From NCBI GenBank assembly GCA_934565855.1, contig CAKTIO010000005.1, positions 62,001-126,000 on the forward strand: DNA of 64,000 bases, given 5' to 3'. The position numbers were made by a program, and so were the translations under genes. Shown piece after piece: positions 33,414-41,721 of this stretch. The notes below the pieces were generated by a model. That model was not told the origin of the DNA, made no database searches, and was given only the letters and a program-made list of their open reading frames with translations. Source of the DNA: an uncultured Dysosmobacter sp. Lineage in GTDB: Bacteria > Bacillota > Clostridia > Oscillospirales > Oscillospiraceae. The stretch's first letter is position 1. Each line of letters starts with the position of its first letter.

Positions 33414-34313
33414 TCAGGAGCGCTTGGCAAGAATACGGTCCCGGAGAAGCTCCAGCTGCCCCTTGGTAAACCTCTGCTTTCGGTCGCAGAAGCGGCAGGA
33501 CAGCTCCACATCCCCCTGCTCCCGGATCATACTGTCAATCTCCTGCGCACCCAGACTGATGAGTGCGCGTTCCATCCGCTCACGAGAGCAGGTGCAGCGG
33601 TATTCGATGGGCGTCTTTTCCAGAATTTCCACGTCAAAGTCGGACAGCAGGCGGCGGAGCATGGCTTCCGGGTCATCATTTTCCTTTAGAATACCGGTAA
33701 CAGCTCCGGCGGCAAGAACGCCGCCCTCTACCTTGCCGATGATATCCTCACCTGCCCCGGGCAGGAGCTGGATGAGGTAACCGCCGGAGACCAGAACGCT
33801 CTGGTCCCGGTCCACCAGCACACCCAATCCGCAGGCGGAGGGGATCTGTTCGGACTCCACGAAATAGGATGCCAGATCATCGGCGATCTCTCCGGACAGC
33901 AGCGCAACGCTGCCGACGTAGGGCTCCTTCATGTTCAGGTCCCGGATCACTGTCAGCGTGCCATCACAGCCTACGGCAGCGCCGACGTTCAACTTTCCGT
34001 CCGGACGCAGGGGCAGGTCTACCACCGGATGGTCCACAGAGCCGCGGACATTGCCCAGGTTATCCGATACAGCCAAAACGGTACCCAGCGGACCACCGCC
34101 GTTATAGCGGAGAGTGACGCTGGAGCCATCGTCCTTCAAGGCGTTGCCCAGCATGGAGGCGGCGGCTAAGGCGCGTCCCAGTGCGGCGGTGGCAACGGGC
34201 AGCGTGTGGTGGATCTGTCTTGCCCGCTCTGTCAGAAATTTTGTGGAAACGGCAGTTGCCTTCACCATTCCGTCAGAGGTGATGGCGCGTACCAGTGTAT
34301 CTGTTCTCATCAT
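33414..34313 (-). CDS. hslO: Redox-regulated chaperone Hsp33
   Basis: A 299-residue holdase chaperone activated by oxidation. The C-terminal zinc switch is intact: CTC in EYRCTCSRERM and CRFC about 30 residues later, the standard C-x-C-x27-32-C-x2-C layout. The N-terminal region (TERARQIHHTLPVATAALGR) is typical. AGGAG stands 8 bases before the first of two tandem ATGs. Third gene of the yerC-methyltransferase-hslO operon. Confidence 0.95.
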   Translation of the reverse strand: MMRTDTLVRAITSDGMVKATAVSTKFLTERARQIHHTLPVATAALGRALAAASMLGNALKDDGSSVTLRYNGGGPLGTVLAVSDNLGNVRGSVDHPVVDLPLRPDGKLNVGAAVGCDGTLTVIRDLNMKEPYVGSVALLSGEIADDLASYFVESEQIPSACGLGVLVDRDQSVLVSGGYLIQLLPGAGEDIIGKVEGGVLAAGAVTGILKENDDPEAMLRRLLSDFDVEILEKTPIEYRCTCSRERMERALISLGAQEIDSMIREQGDVELSCRFCDRKQRFTKGQLELLRDRILAKRS

Positions 34314-34331
34314 TCGGAATACTCCTGTTTG

Positions 34332-35081
34332 TTAGATTTCTAAGGACTTCTTGCAGTGGAAAAGAATGCGGTCCGCGCCTTCTCTGGGGGGACGCATAGT
34401 CAGGTCCCCGGTAATGCGGACAGAGAAGCCGCATTCCTCCAGCCATTGCTGAAGCTGCTCCGGCTGCCATGCCTTTTCCCGGTGTTCCTCATAGCTGCGG
34501 CTCCAGCTGTCATCCTCCAGCCGCTGGAATAAATCGACCGAATAGGTGCAGATGGCGGTTTTGGCGGAGAAATCCGTGCGCCAGACGCAGAATACATCCT
34601 CCTGCTCATCCATCCAGACCTGACCGTCCATCCGTCGCAGCTTTTCCGGCGTGTTGATGTCAAAGAGAAAGCTCCCTCCGGGGCGCAGGTAGCGGTATAC
34701 CCGGCGAAAGGTTTCCTGCACATCCCGTGACCGGGTGACGTAATTCAAAGAGTCCAATGTGGAAATCACGGCGTCCACCGGATGCGGCAGCCGCAGCTGC
34801 GACATGAACTGGTGCAGGAAAAAGGGAGGCTGCGGCAGGGACATGGCTTTGGCGGCTGCCTCTGTCAGCATTTCCTCAGAAGCATCGGCGGCAAGCACAC
34901 GCAGTCCTGCCTGCGATAGAAGACACGCGATGGTTCCGGTGCCGCAGCCCAGATCCAGAACGGTTTCAACAGGGATGGAACTTTTTTGGAATTGGCGGAG
35001 AAGGTAATCCGCCCGGCGGCGGTACTGTCCGTCCCGCATCAGCAGATCGTATTGCCCGGAAAGGGCTTCATAGCTGTTCAT
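34332..35081 (-). CDS. Class I SAM-dependent methyltransferase
   Basis: A 249-residue Rossmann methyltransferase. Motif I is VLDLGCGTGTIACLLSQAG near residues 41-59, the acidic motif is VLAADASEEML, and DAVISTLDSLNYV is motif IV. The C-terminal beta-sheet region (DFSAKTAICTYSVDLFQRL) matches small-molecule methyltransferases of the group found beside yerC/hslO in Firmicutes. The substrate is unknown. The start codon overlaps the yerC stop (ATGA), so translation is coupled. Confidence 0.88.
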   Translation of the reverse strand: MNSYEALSGQYDLLMRDGQYRRRADYLLRQFQKSSIPVETVLDLGCGTGTIACLLSQAGLRVLAADASEEMLTEAAAKAMSLPQPPFFLHQFMSQLRLPHPVDAVISTLDSLNYVTRSRDVQETFRRVYRYLRPGGSFLFDINTPEKLRRMDGQVWMDEQEDVFCVWRTDFSAKTAICTYSVDLFQRLEDDSWSRSYEEHREKAWQPEQLQQWLEECGFSVRITGDLTMRPPREGADRILFHCKKSLEI

Positions 35082-35386
35082 GCCTGTGGCTCACTCTTCC
35101 GCTGCTTGCAGCGCTGGAAGATCTTGGCATATGCGCCGGTACCGTAGTTGAGAGAGCGATTTACCCGGCTGATGGTGGCGCTGGACGCGCCGGTGCGCTC
35201 CAGAATTTCATTGTAGATCATGCCGTCATCCAGCAGAGAGGCAACCTCAAACCGCTGCTCCATTGAGCGCAGCTCTGACACGGTACACAGGTCCTGGAAG
35301 AATTCATAGCACTCCTCTTCATCCTTCAGCAGCAGGATGGCTTTATACAGCTCTTCACTCTTTTCTTTCTTACCAATCTTCACCAT
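35078..35386 (-). CDS. yerC: YerC/YecD family TrpR-related DNA-binding protein
   Basis: A 102-residue all-helical repressor of the TrpR superfamily: CTVSELRSMEQRFEVASLL, then the helix-turn-helix MIYNEILERTGASSATISRV. Firmicute YerC proteins are conserved but their regulon is poorly defined; autoregulation is likely. First gene of a three-gene operon with a promoter 57-85 bases upstream. Confidence 0.92.
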   Translation of the reverse strand: MVKIGKKEKSEELYKAILLLKDEEECYEFFQDLCTVSELRSMEQRFEVASLLDDGMIYNEILERTGASSATISRVNRSLNYGTGAYAKIFQRCKQRKSEPQA

Positions 35387-35442
35387 GTATCACGCACCCC
35401 TTCAAAATTTAGCTCTTCAAAGTGGAAAATTGACCTTTTTGT

Positions 35443-35471
35443 ATTTTAGCATTTCAGTGTACGAAAGTAAA
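35443..35471 (-). promoter_or_regulatory. Promoter of the yerC operon
   Basis: On the minus strand TTTACT (35471-35466), 17 bases ending TGC, and TAAAAT (35448-35443). Confidence 0.6.
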
Positions 35472-35570
35472 GCCCTGGATTCGTTTTTTCCAAACTTTTT
35501 ATTGGGAAAATTCCGGGGAAGCTGTCGGGGAGTATTCGTGGTCAAGGTCAGCGCGGGAGAAGACTGCATA

Positions 35571-35606
35571 GAAAAGCCGTTCTGAGATGGTATATCCCAG
35601 AACGGC
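35571..35606 (-). terminator. Terminator of the metal ATPase operon
   Basis: On the minus strand GCCGTTCTG pairs with CAGAACGGC and runs into TTTTC, 17 bases after the stop of the 55-residue protein gene. Confidence 0.85.
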
Positions 35607-35622
35607 AGAAAAAAATTACGAT

Positions 35623-35790
35623 TCAGTGCAGCAGCCAGATGGTGCAGAGAACAGCAGCCAACGCGCCGACAGCGCTGATTTTAGTATAGATTTTTCTTGA
35701 TTCAGGATCCTCCCGTTCGTGGAACGAGTAGTATCCCCCGGTACAGAGGACCAGAATGCCAGTGATGATGCTGATGATGGGAATGATCAT
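35623..35790 (-). CDS. 55-residue membrane protein coupled to the P-type ATPase gene
   Basis: Two hydrophobic segments (MIIPIISIITGILVLCTGGYY and VGALAAVLCTIWLLH) enclose a charged central loop (HEREDPESRKIY). The ATG at 35790 overlaps the TGA of the ATPase gene (ATGA) and GGAGG lies 8-9 bases upstream inside that gene, so the two are translationally coupled. I know no named family. By position it could be an accessory or regulatory subunit of the pump. The operon terminator follows. Confidence 0.75.
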   Translation of the reverse strand: MIIPIISIITGILVLCTGGYYSFHEREDPESRKIYTKISAVGALAAVLCTIWLLH

Positions 35791-37667
35791 GCGGAATACC
35801 TCCATTTTAATAAGAATGCAGAATTGGTGATAACCAAAACGGACCCGGCGTTGTGGACCAGGGCGCCGATCACGGGGTTCAGGATACCGGTGATGGCAAG
35901 CGTAATGGCAAGAAAGTTCAGTGCCATGGAAAAGAACAGGTTCCGGTGGATCGTGGTCATCATGCGCCGGGACAATGCCAACAGATGCGGCAGCTCCTTG
36001 ACCTCATCATCCACCAGTGCGATGTCCGCTGCATCCACAGCAATGTCGCTGCCTGTGCCGCCCATAGCGATGCCCACCGCTGCCCGTTTCAATGCCGGGG
36101 CGTCATTGACACCGTCGCCCACCATACAGACGGGAGACCCGGCAGTCTGAAGCTGGTCAATGATGCGTAGCTTATCCTCCGGCAGACAGTTGGCTTTGAC
36201 CCGGTGGATTCCCAGCTGTCTGGCAATGCTTTCCGCCGCGCTGGCGTGGTCTCCGGTCAGCAGCACCGGCTCTACACCGGAGTGCGTCAAAGCGGAGATC
36301 ATGGCACCGCTTTCCTTTCGTAGGGTGTCGGACAGAGCGAGATATCCAGCCAGACAACCGTTTACTGCGAGATATGTAACCGTACAGCCATTGCGCAGGG
36401 CTTTTTCTGCTCCTGCGGGAATGGCACAGATTACGCCATTCTGCTTTAACAGCTCCGGGTTTCCAGCCAGAATACGCAGTCCGGAGACCTCCGCAGAGAC
36501 ACCGCGTCCCGGCAGCATATGAAAATCCTTGACATCGGGCAGGGATTGTGCCGGGTGTGCGGCTTTCCAACCTCGAAGAACTGCCTTTCCCAGCGGATGC
36601 TCAGACAGCTGCTCCGCAGCCGCAGCCAGCTGATACAGCGCTTCCTGAGAGTATCGGGGAGACAGGCTGCACACCTCCTGTACCTCTGGTGTGCCACAGG
36701 TCAGCGTACCAGTCTTGTCAAAGGCGAGAACACGGACCGATGCCAGCCGTTCCAGAGCATCACCCTGCCGCACCAGAAAGCCGTGCCGTGCGGCATTTCC
36801 CGTTGCAGCCATGATCGCGGTGGGAGTTGCCAGAACCAGAGCGCAGGGGCAAAACACCACTAAAATGGTTACGGAGCGCAGAAGCTGTCCAGTAAAAAGA
36901 TAGGTCAAAGCCGCGGCAGTCAGGGCGATGACAACGATCCAGGTAGCCCAGCGGTCTGCCAGTCCCACAATTTTTGCTTTCCCGGCGTCTGCCGACTGTA
37001 CCAGTCGGATCATCCGCTGAATAGAGCTGTCTTCGCCTACACGAAGCGCCCGCATTTCAAAGGCGCCGAACTGGTTGACGGTGCCGCTGGACACCGGGTC
37101 TCCCACGGTTTTGTCCACCGGCAGAGATTCTCCGGTCATGACTGCCTGATTAACGGAGGTCTGTCCGGACAGAATGACACCATCCACAGGAACCGTTTCA
37201 CCTGGCAGAACGCGCAGCTGGTCGCCGACCTGCACCTGCTCTGCGGGGATCACGGTTTCCTGACCGTCTTTCAGCAGCCGGGCAGTCTGCGGCGTCAGAT
37301 GCACAAGTTTTTCAATGCCGGCACGGGCGCGGGCAACGGTAAGCTCTTCCAGAAGTCCGCCCAACTGCATGATAAATGCAACCTCTCCGGCAGCAAAGAT
37401 TTCTCCGGTGCAGAGGGACGCGATCAGCGCCAGGGAGACCAGCACATCCGCCTTGATATCAAAGGCGGTGACCAAGCCGATCACAGCTTCCAAAATGATG
37501 GGAATGCCGCATAGGGTAATAGCGATCCACGCCATATCAAAGGGAAAGGGGGAGAGCTTCAGCAGACTGCACAGAACTGCCGCGCCGGACAGGACCAGCA
37601 GCGTGACATCCTTTGGGATGCCGCCCATGTCCAGCAATGCCTGAAGATTTTCCATTTGCTTTTTCAT
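35787..37667 (-). CDS. Heavy-metal translocating P1B-type ATPase without N-terminal HMA domain
   Basis: A 626-residue membrane pump. All core motifs are present: TGES in AVMTGESLPVDKT, the transmembrane CPC in VVFCPCALVLATP, DKTGTLT phosphorylation site, LSEHPLGKA and GDGVNDAPAL. There is no GMTCxxC metal-binding domain; the N terminus goes straight into the membrane region. The last two helices read NFLAIT and LVHNAGSVLVITNS, unlike the usual Cu (YN / MxxSS) or Zn (K / DxG) sets and closer to CtpC-type pumps, so the substrate is uncertain. CsoR-type control suggests a monovalent metal such as copper, or a related thiophilic ion. GAGGTGG precedes ATG 37667. Confidence 0.9.
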   Translation of the reverse strand: MKKQMENLQALLDMGGIPKDVTLLVLSGAAVLCSLLKLSPFPFDMAWIAITLCGIPIILEAVIGLVTAFDIKADVLVSLALIASLCTGEIFAAGEVAFIMQLGGLLEELTVARARAGIEKLVHLTPQTARLLKDGQETVIPAEQVQVGDQLRVLPGETVPVDGVILSGQTSVNQAVMTGESLPVDKTVGDPVSSGTVNQFGAFEMRALRVGEDSSIQRMIRLVQSADAGKAKIVGLADRWATWIVVIALTAAALTYLFTGQLLRSVTILVVFCPCALVLATPTAIMAATGNAARHGFLVRQGDALERLASVRVLAFDKTGTLTCGTPEVQEVCSLSPRYSQEALYQLAAAAEQLSEHPLGKAVLRGWKAAHPAQSLPDVKDFHMLPGRGVSAEVSGLRILAGNPELLKQNGVICAIPAGAEKALRNGCTVTYLAVNGCLAGYLALSDTLRKESGAMISALTHSGVEPVLLTGDHASAAESIARQLGIHRVKANCLPEDKLRIIDQLQTAGSPVCMVGDGVNDAPALKRAAVGIAMGGTGSDIAVDAADIALVDDEVKELPHLLALSRRMMTTIHRNLFFSMALNFLAITLAITGILNPVIGALVHNAGSVLVITNSAFLLKWRYSA

Positions 37668-37683
37668 GATCCACCTCGAAATA

Positions 37684-37734
37684 ATACATATGGGGGTATA
37701 GGTAGATTATACCCATATGGGTATATATTGTCAA
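37684..37734 (-). promoter_or_regulatory. Consensus promoter with CsoR-type operators for the metal ATPase
   Basis: On the minus strand TTGACA (37734-37729), exactly 17 bases, TATAAT (37711-37706): a perfect sigma-A promoter. The palindrome ATACCCATATGGGTAT (37709-37724) fills the spacer and touches the -10, matching the TACCC-N4-GGGTA layout of CsoR operators. A degenerate second copy, ATACATATGGGGGTAT (37684-37699), lies just downstream. Confidence 0.85.
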
Positions 37735-37765
37735 GAAAAAAGAGCAGCGGTTTTTTCGCTGCTCT
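37735..37765 (-). terminator. Terminator of csoR
   Basis: On the minus strand AGAGCAGCG, a 7-base A-rich loop, CGCTGCTCT and six T. It separates csoR from the ATPase promoter. Confidence 0.92.
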
Positions 37766-37783
37766 GCTGAAATATCTGAAAGC

Positions 37784-38059
37784 TTATCCCATGTTGGAAA
37801 AACGCTCCACGGCTTTGGTGAAGCTTTCAATGGTTTTGTCTGCGTCCCCGTGCTGAATGCCATCTAAAACACAGTGCCGGATATGTCCCTCCAATACGAC
37901 CTTTCCACAGCCGTGCAGGGCGGATTTTGCCGCGTTGATCTGTGCCAGAACATCCTCACAGGGAACGTCTTCATCCACCATGCGGTCAATAGCCTGTACC
38001 TGTCCGATGATTTTTTTCAGCCGCCGATGCAGATTTTCTGCATCCATGCACTGTCTCAT
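37784..38059 (-). CDS. csoR: CsoR/RcnR family metal-sensing repressor
   Basis: A 91-residue all-helical repressor (DUF156). The metal site reads Cys34 (DVPCEDV), His59 and Cys63 (EGHIRHC), the C-H-C fingerprint of Cu(I)-sensing CsoR rather than RcnR or FrmR. AAGGAGG lies 9 bases before ATG 38059. It is encoded just upstream of, and presumably represses, the P1B ATPase operon through the palindromes at 37684-37724. Two extra cysteines (positions 4 and 51) are not part of the canonical site. Confidence 0.92.
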   Translation of the reverse strand: MRQCMDAENLHRRLKKIIGQVQAIDRMVDEDVPCEDVLAQINAAKSALHGCGKVVLEGHIRHCVLDGIQHGDADKTIESFTKAVERFSNMG

Positions 38060-38108
38060 GATAAAAAGCCTCCTTGACTGAGAGGAATACCTGTTGAACT
38101 TTTACGTT

Positions 38109-38138
38109 ATTATAGTCTGATCAGCGGCTGACTGTCAA
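38109..38138 (-). promoter_or_regulatory. Promoter of csoR
   Basis: On the minus strand TTGACA (38138-38133), 18 bases, TATAAT (38114-38109). The spacer contains the palindrome CTGATCAG. No GGGTA-type CsoR operator is visible here. Confidence 0.75.
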
Positions 38139-38189
38139 GAATCAGGGTGGACACCTGTGGAGAAAAGACCAGAAAATCCTGTTTATCTA

Positions 38190-38387
38190 TTGAGAAAATG
38201 AAACGCCCATGATACAATTATCAAGTTATATCGCCCGGTTTTCAGGCGGGATACCCTTTTGGAAGTACAGAAAGGGCATGCGCAGTGTCCGCCAGGAAGC
38301 TTATCATTGAAGAAAGTGCGGAGGGAAGTGGATTTCACGGATGCTCCGCAGAGTTTCTTCCTGAAAAATAAAGGAGAAGATTTCAAA
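38190..38387 (+). promoter_or_regulatory. Stranded native promoter, leader and ribosome site of ychF
   Basis: TTGAGA (38190-38195), 17 bases, TACAAT (38213-38218), then about 165 bases of leader and the site AAAGGAGA ahead of ATG 38388. In the uninterrupted chromosome this would drive ychF; the inserted element now separates it from the gene. The gene-poor stretch 38060-38976 holds this, the csoR promoter, the left attachment site and the element's left end. Confidence 0.7.
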
Positions 38388-38403
38388 ATGAAATTAGGTA
38401 TCG
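38388..38403 (+). repeat. Left attachment site (attL core)
   Basis: ATGAAATTAGGTATCG is identical to 53638-53653 and, after one mismatch, GGG also matches. It is the first five codons of ychF plus one base; here the frame runs on only into a 24-residue stub ending at 38462. Confidence 0.85.
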
Positions 38404-38528
38404 AGGGCGATTCACCTGATTCTATATCTCAATATTGCCTCATAAATACCGATATTTCTTGATTTCAGCGTGTTTTCCGCACAAACAACCACTATATAAC
38501 TTCATGCAATTCCATACTACTCCACGCC

Positions 38529-38550
38529 GAAATGGTGTAAAAATGGTGTA
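38529..38550 (+). repeat. Left-end integrase arm-site candidate
   Basis: Two tandem ATGGTGTA units with a 10-bp period, 141 bases inside the left end. The block matches 53550-53571 at the right end with two T-to-C differences. Confidence 0.5.
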
Positions 38551-38628
38551 TGGAAAATCGGAATGCAGGCGCGAAAATGACACACTACTACTGCCCCCCA
38601 AAATCAAGTGAAAATTCTGATGAAGCAC

Positions 38629-38681
38629 ACAACCATCGGCATGACCGCCCAACGGATATGTCGATGGTTGTTTCATTTTTT
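38629..38681 (+). terminator. Terminator near the left end of the element
   Basis: ACAACCATCG (38629-38638) pairs with CGATGGTTGT (38662-38671), followed by TTCATTTTTT. It would stop read-through from the stranded ychF promoter into the element. Confidence 0.65.
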
Positions 38682-38916
38682 GTTGTATTTTTTTGTTGCA
38701 TTTCGGGGCGAATATCGAGAAAAATATCGCCAGTATGCCGCTTGTTTTCCATCCTAATATAAGTTACTCCACGCCTTTATAACGTGCATTGGGCGTGTTG
38801 TTTAAGGCTGTAATCGACATTTACGAGAACCGTGCTCATTCTGTCAAAGCTTATCTGAATTTTTTGTCGAGTTTTGTATTTTATCAGTTATAACTTATGA
38901 ATTCACAATTCCCCCA

Positions 38917-38945
38917 TTGAGATTCACCTATAAGTATGCTATGAT
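38917..38945 (+). promoter_or_regulatory. Promoter of the DUF4143 ATPase gene
   Basis: TTGAGA (38917-38922), 17 bases ending TATGC, TATGAT (38940-38945). Confidence 0.6.
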
Positions 38946-38976
38946 ATAGTCAACCACGGAAAAGGGGCTAAGACTT

Positions 38977-40191
38977 ATGATCAAACGCGAACTGTATATG
39001 AGCCGTATCCGTCCGTTTATCGGAACGGAGCTGATCAAGGTCATGACCGGTATTCGCCGCTGCGGAAAGTCGGTCATGTTGGAGCTGATCAAGCAGGAAC
39101 TTACGGAGTCCGGTGTCAATCCTGCGCAGTTCATCTCCATCAACTTTGAAGATATGAGCTATTCCCATCTGCAAGCCGCGCAGGCTCTGCATGACGAGAT
39201 CACCACAAGAGCCGCAGAAATAAAGGGCAAGGTCTATCTGTTCTTTGACGAGATACAGGAAGTCAAAGATTGGGAGAAGTGTATCAACTCTCTCCGCGTT
39301 TCGCTGGATTGCGACATCTATATCACCGGTTCCAATGCGAAGCTGCTGTCCGGTGAGCTTGCGACTTATTTGGGCGGTCGGTATGTGGAGTTTGTGATCT
39401 ATCCGTTCTCATTCGGAGAGTTCATGGAGCTTTACCGTTCGATTGTTCCCGATGCGCCCATTCAGCAGTGTTTCCAGAAGTATCTGCTTGCCGGAGGGAT
39501 GCCCTACCTCGCAAACCTCCGCTATGCAGATGCGCCGTCCAAGCAATATCTTCATGATCTGTTCAACTCTGTCCAGCTCAAGGACATCGTGAAGCGGAAT
39601 AAAATCCGGGATGTTGACTTGCTGGAACGGATCATTTCCTATGTGATCGCCAATGTGGGAACGACCTTCTCTGCGACCTCGCTTGCGAAGTTCCTGAAAA
39701 ACGAACAGCGCACCGTTGCCCCGGAAACGATCCTGAACTATATCAAATACTGCTGCGAGGCATACCTGTTCTATCAGGTGAAGCGGGAGGATTTGCAGGG
39801 GAAACAGATTCTTGCCTCCAATGAAAAATATTATATTGCTGATCACGGCATCCGCGAGGCTGTTTTCGGTGGAAATATGCGGGACATCAATCTCATTTTG
39901 GAAAACATCGTGTATCTGGAGTTGCTGCGCCGGGGTTATGAAGTGACTGTTGGCAGAACGGGCGATAAGGAAATTGATTTTGTATGCGACAAACGCGGCG
40001 AAAAGCTGTATGTTCAGGTCACTTACCTTCTGGCATCGGAAGAAACAGTCAACCGTGAGTTTGGCGCGTATGACAGCATCCGCGACAACTTCCCGAAGTA
40101 TGTTGTTTCTCTCGATGAGTTTGACATGAGTCGAAACGGCATCAAGCACCGAAATATCCGCGATTTCCTCTTAGCTGAGGAATGGAATTAA
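38977..40191 (+). CDS. AAA ATPase with DUF4143 (AAA_14) domain
   Basis: A 404-residue protein. The N-terminal AAA_14 ATPase has Walker A GIRRCGKS at residues 25-32 and Walker B VYLFFDEIQEV; the sensor region is YITGSNAKLLSGELATYLGGRY. The C-terminal DUF4143 half has a nuclease-like core (RTGDKEIDFVCDKRGEKLYVQV, a PD-(D/E)xK-like E-x-D...Q/K pattern). These proteins are widespread in gut bacteria and mobile DNA; the function is not established. AAAAGGGG precedes ATG 38977. It is monocistronic with its own promoter. Confidence 0.9.
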   Translation: MIKRELYMSRIRPFIGTELIKVMTGIRRCGKSVMLELIKQELTESGVNPAQFISINFEDMSYSHLQAAQALHDEITTRAAEIKGKVYLFFDEIQEVKDWEKCINSLRVSLDCDIYITGSNAKLLSGELATYLGGRYVEFVIYPFSFGEFMELYRSIVPDAPIQQCFQKYLLAGGMPYLANLRYADAPSKQYLHDLFNSVQLKDIVKRNKIRDVDLLERIISYVIANVGTTFSATSLAKFLKNEQRTVAPETILNYIKYCCEAYLFYQVKREDLQGKQILASNEKYYIADHGIREAVFGGNMRDINLILENIVYLELLRRGYEVTVGRTGDKEIDFVCDKRGEKLYVQVTYLLASEETVNREFGAYDSIRDNFPKYVVSLDEFDMSRNGIKHRNIRDFLLAEEWN

Positions 40192-40193
40192 GT

Positions 40194-40237
40194 AAGAAGC
40201 CCAGCATCGCGCCAAACGGCGCGATGCTGGGCTTCTT
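40194..40237. terminator. Convergent bidirectional terminator
   Basis: A 20-bp perfect inverted repeat (arms 40194-40213 and 40218-40237, loop AAAC) lies between the DUF4143 and TIR genes. Confidence 0.9.
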
Positions 40238-40242
40238 AAAAC

Positions 40243-41712
40243 TCAAAATGGCAAATCCAAATGATGGGCATCTTTGACTTTTTGCAATTCCTCCATAATC
40301 TTATGGGGGCAATTAAAAAGGAGTTCCTGTAGAGAAGGGAATAAAGTATACTCTCGCGGATTTCCATAGCTTGTCCAACTGCTTGCATACACAAGCTCGT
40401 TTTGAATAAAAAATTCAAGGCAGCTTCCATAGTCGTTTGAAAGTGTGGAATCGAGTGTGTTTTTGCTCTCCCACTGCCGTATATTTTCGATTTCCCCTTC
40501 TGCCATCCAACGGTCACCAAATGTGCGCATTCTCTCTTCCACAATATAAGCAATAAACAGCCGTATATTAATATCAAGTGTGTCCTCTGACCAGATTTTT
40601 TTGAATGTGTTGACGGCTAATTCAATATGCTGATCCACGCATTTTTTAAGTGATGGAAGTATCTGTGCTGCGTTTGCAGAGTATTTGCGGAAAGTGTCGA
40701 TGCCAAACTCCAGAGTATCGTTATTCACAGCCCCGTTATCAAAAGATGACAGCAAATCAAACGCGTTATCGACATTTACGCCACGGATTTCGCATTTGTT
40801 TAACCAGCTTGAAATAGTAGATTTAGAGACTTTTCGAACATTTTCATGAAGTATGTAGTATAGCACGATTCGTTCATCGTCAGTGGTTATTTCTGCAATA
40901 GTATCTGCAATGGAAATATCAGAACCGCCCGGAGGCAATTCTCTCGCTTTCAGATATTCTGCATACCTTGTTCTAAGTTTCTTATTCTCGTATGTGATAA
41001 GACTGGCTTTTGTGTGCGGAGCCGATACCGCTTCGCCTACGATATCATAAATGCAAGAAATATCTGTATCAGAATCCAATCGTCTTAACTTATATTCGTT
41101 ATTTAGGAATCCGTACATGTTGCACGAATTAATTTCCGGCAAGGCAACTGGAATTACAGGAACGTCCTCATACCAGAGTACCCCCGCTTCATTCAGGCAA
41201 TAGGCACTCTGATAGTAATCATGTGAAAGAATCGCAATATTGACTGCGCTGCTTTTCAGCGCGGATTTAACCTCATCAGAAATGCGTTCGTTTATGTCGT
41301 TGCCCGGCAAAGAAGAGCAGAAAACCGTTTCCTTAGAAATCCCGGTTCCTGCAAAAAAGTCAACAAGCATATCCGCAATACTTTTATCAGTTGATCGGTG
41401 GCTTATGAAAATTGTATTTCTCACATTTTTTCCTTGCGTTACATTGATAGGTTTATGTGCGTTATACTCAGCCAATTGCTCTCTGTATGTCCTTGCAGAA
41501 TTATTTAGAATGACGAAGTATGGTTCATTGTCAGCCCATTTAACATCAATATAGCCGAGTCCTTTTAGCTCTCTTATGATACCGTCAAGTTCTTGCTCTT
41601 GTTGCGTAGAAAGCCCGTTGTATTGTTCCCGCAATACTTGTGTAGGGTTTTCTGAACAGACCAGTTTTAGCAGTAAACTTTCAGAATTGGATGGAAGTTT
41701 TCTAAAATCCAT
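40243..41712 (-). CDS. TIR-domain protein, predicted NADase defence effector
   Basis: A 489-residue protein in three parts. Residues 1-90 look like a winged helix (ELDGIIRELKGLGYIDVKW). The TIR domain, about residues 97-235, has RNTIFISHRSTDKSIADML and the catalytic Glu175 in QSAYCLNEAGVLWY. A 250-residue helical C-terminal part of unknown fold follows. Bacterial TIR proteins commonly cleave NAD+ when phage infection is sensed. AAGGAG precedes ATG 41712. The gene starts 9 bases after TIGR02391 and is probably translated with it. Defence function is inferred from domain and context. Confidence 0.85.
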   Translation of the reverse strand: MDFRKLPSNSESLLLKLVCSENPTQVLREQYNGLSTQQEQELDGIIRELKGLGYIDVKWADNEPYFVILNNSARTYREQLAEYNAHKPINVTQGKNVRNTIFISHRSTDKSIADMLVDFFAGTGISKETVFCSSLPGNDINERISDEVKSALKSSAVNIAILSHDYYQSAYCLNEAGVLWYEDVPVIPVALPEINSCNMYGFLNNEYKLRRLDSDTDISCIYDIVGEAVSAPHTKASLITYENKKLRTRYAEYLKARELPPGGSDISIADTIAEITTDDERIVLYYILHENVRKVSKSTISSWLNKCEIRGVNVDNAFDLLSSFDNGAVNNDTLEFGIDTFRKYSANAAQILPSLKKCVDQHIELAVNTFKKIWSEDTLDINIRLFIAYIVEERMRTFGDRWMAEGEIENIRQWESKNTLDSTLSNDYGSCLEFFIQNELVYASSWTSYGNPREYTLFPSLQELLFNCPHKIMEELQKVKDAHHLDLPF

Positions 41713-41721
41713 AGACTCTCC

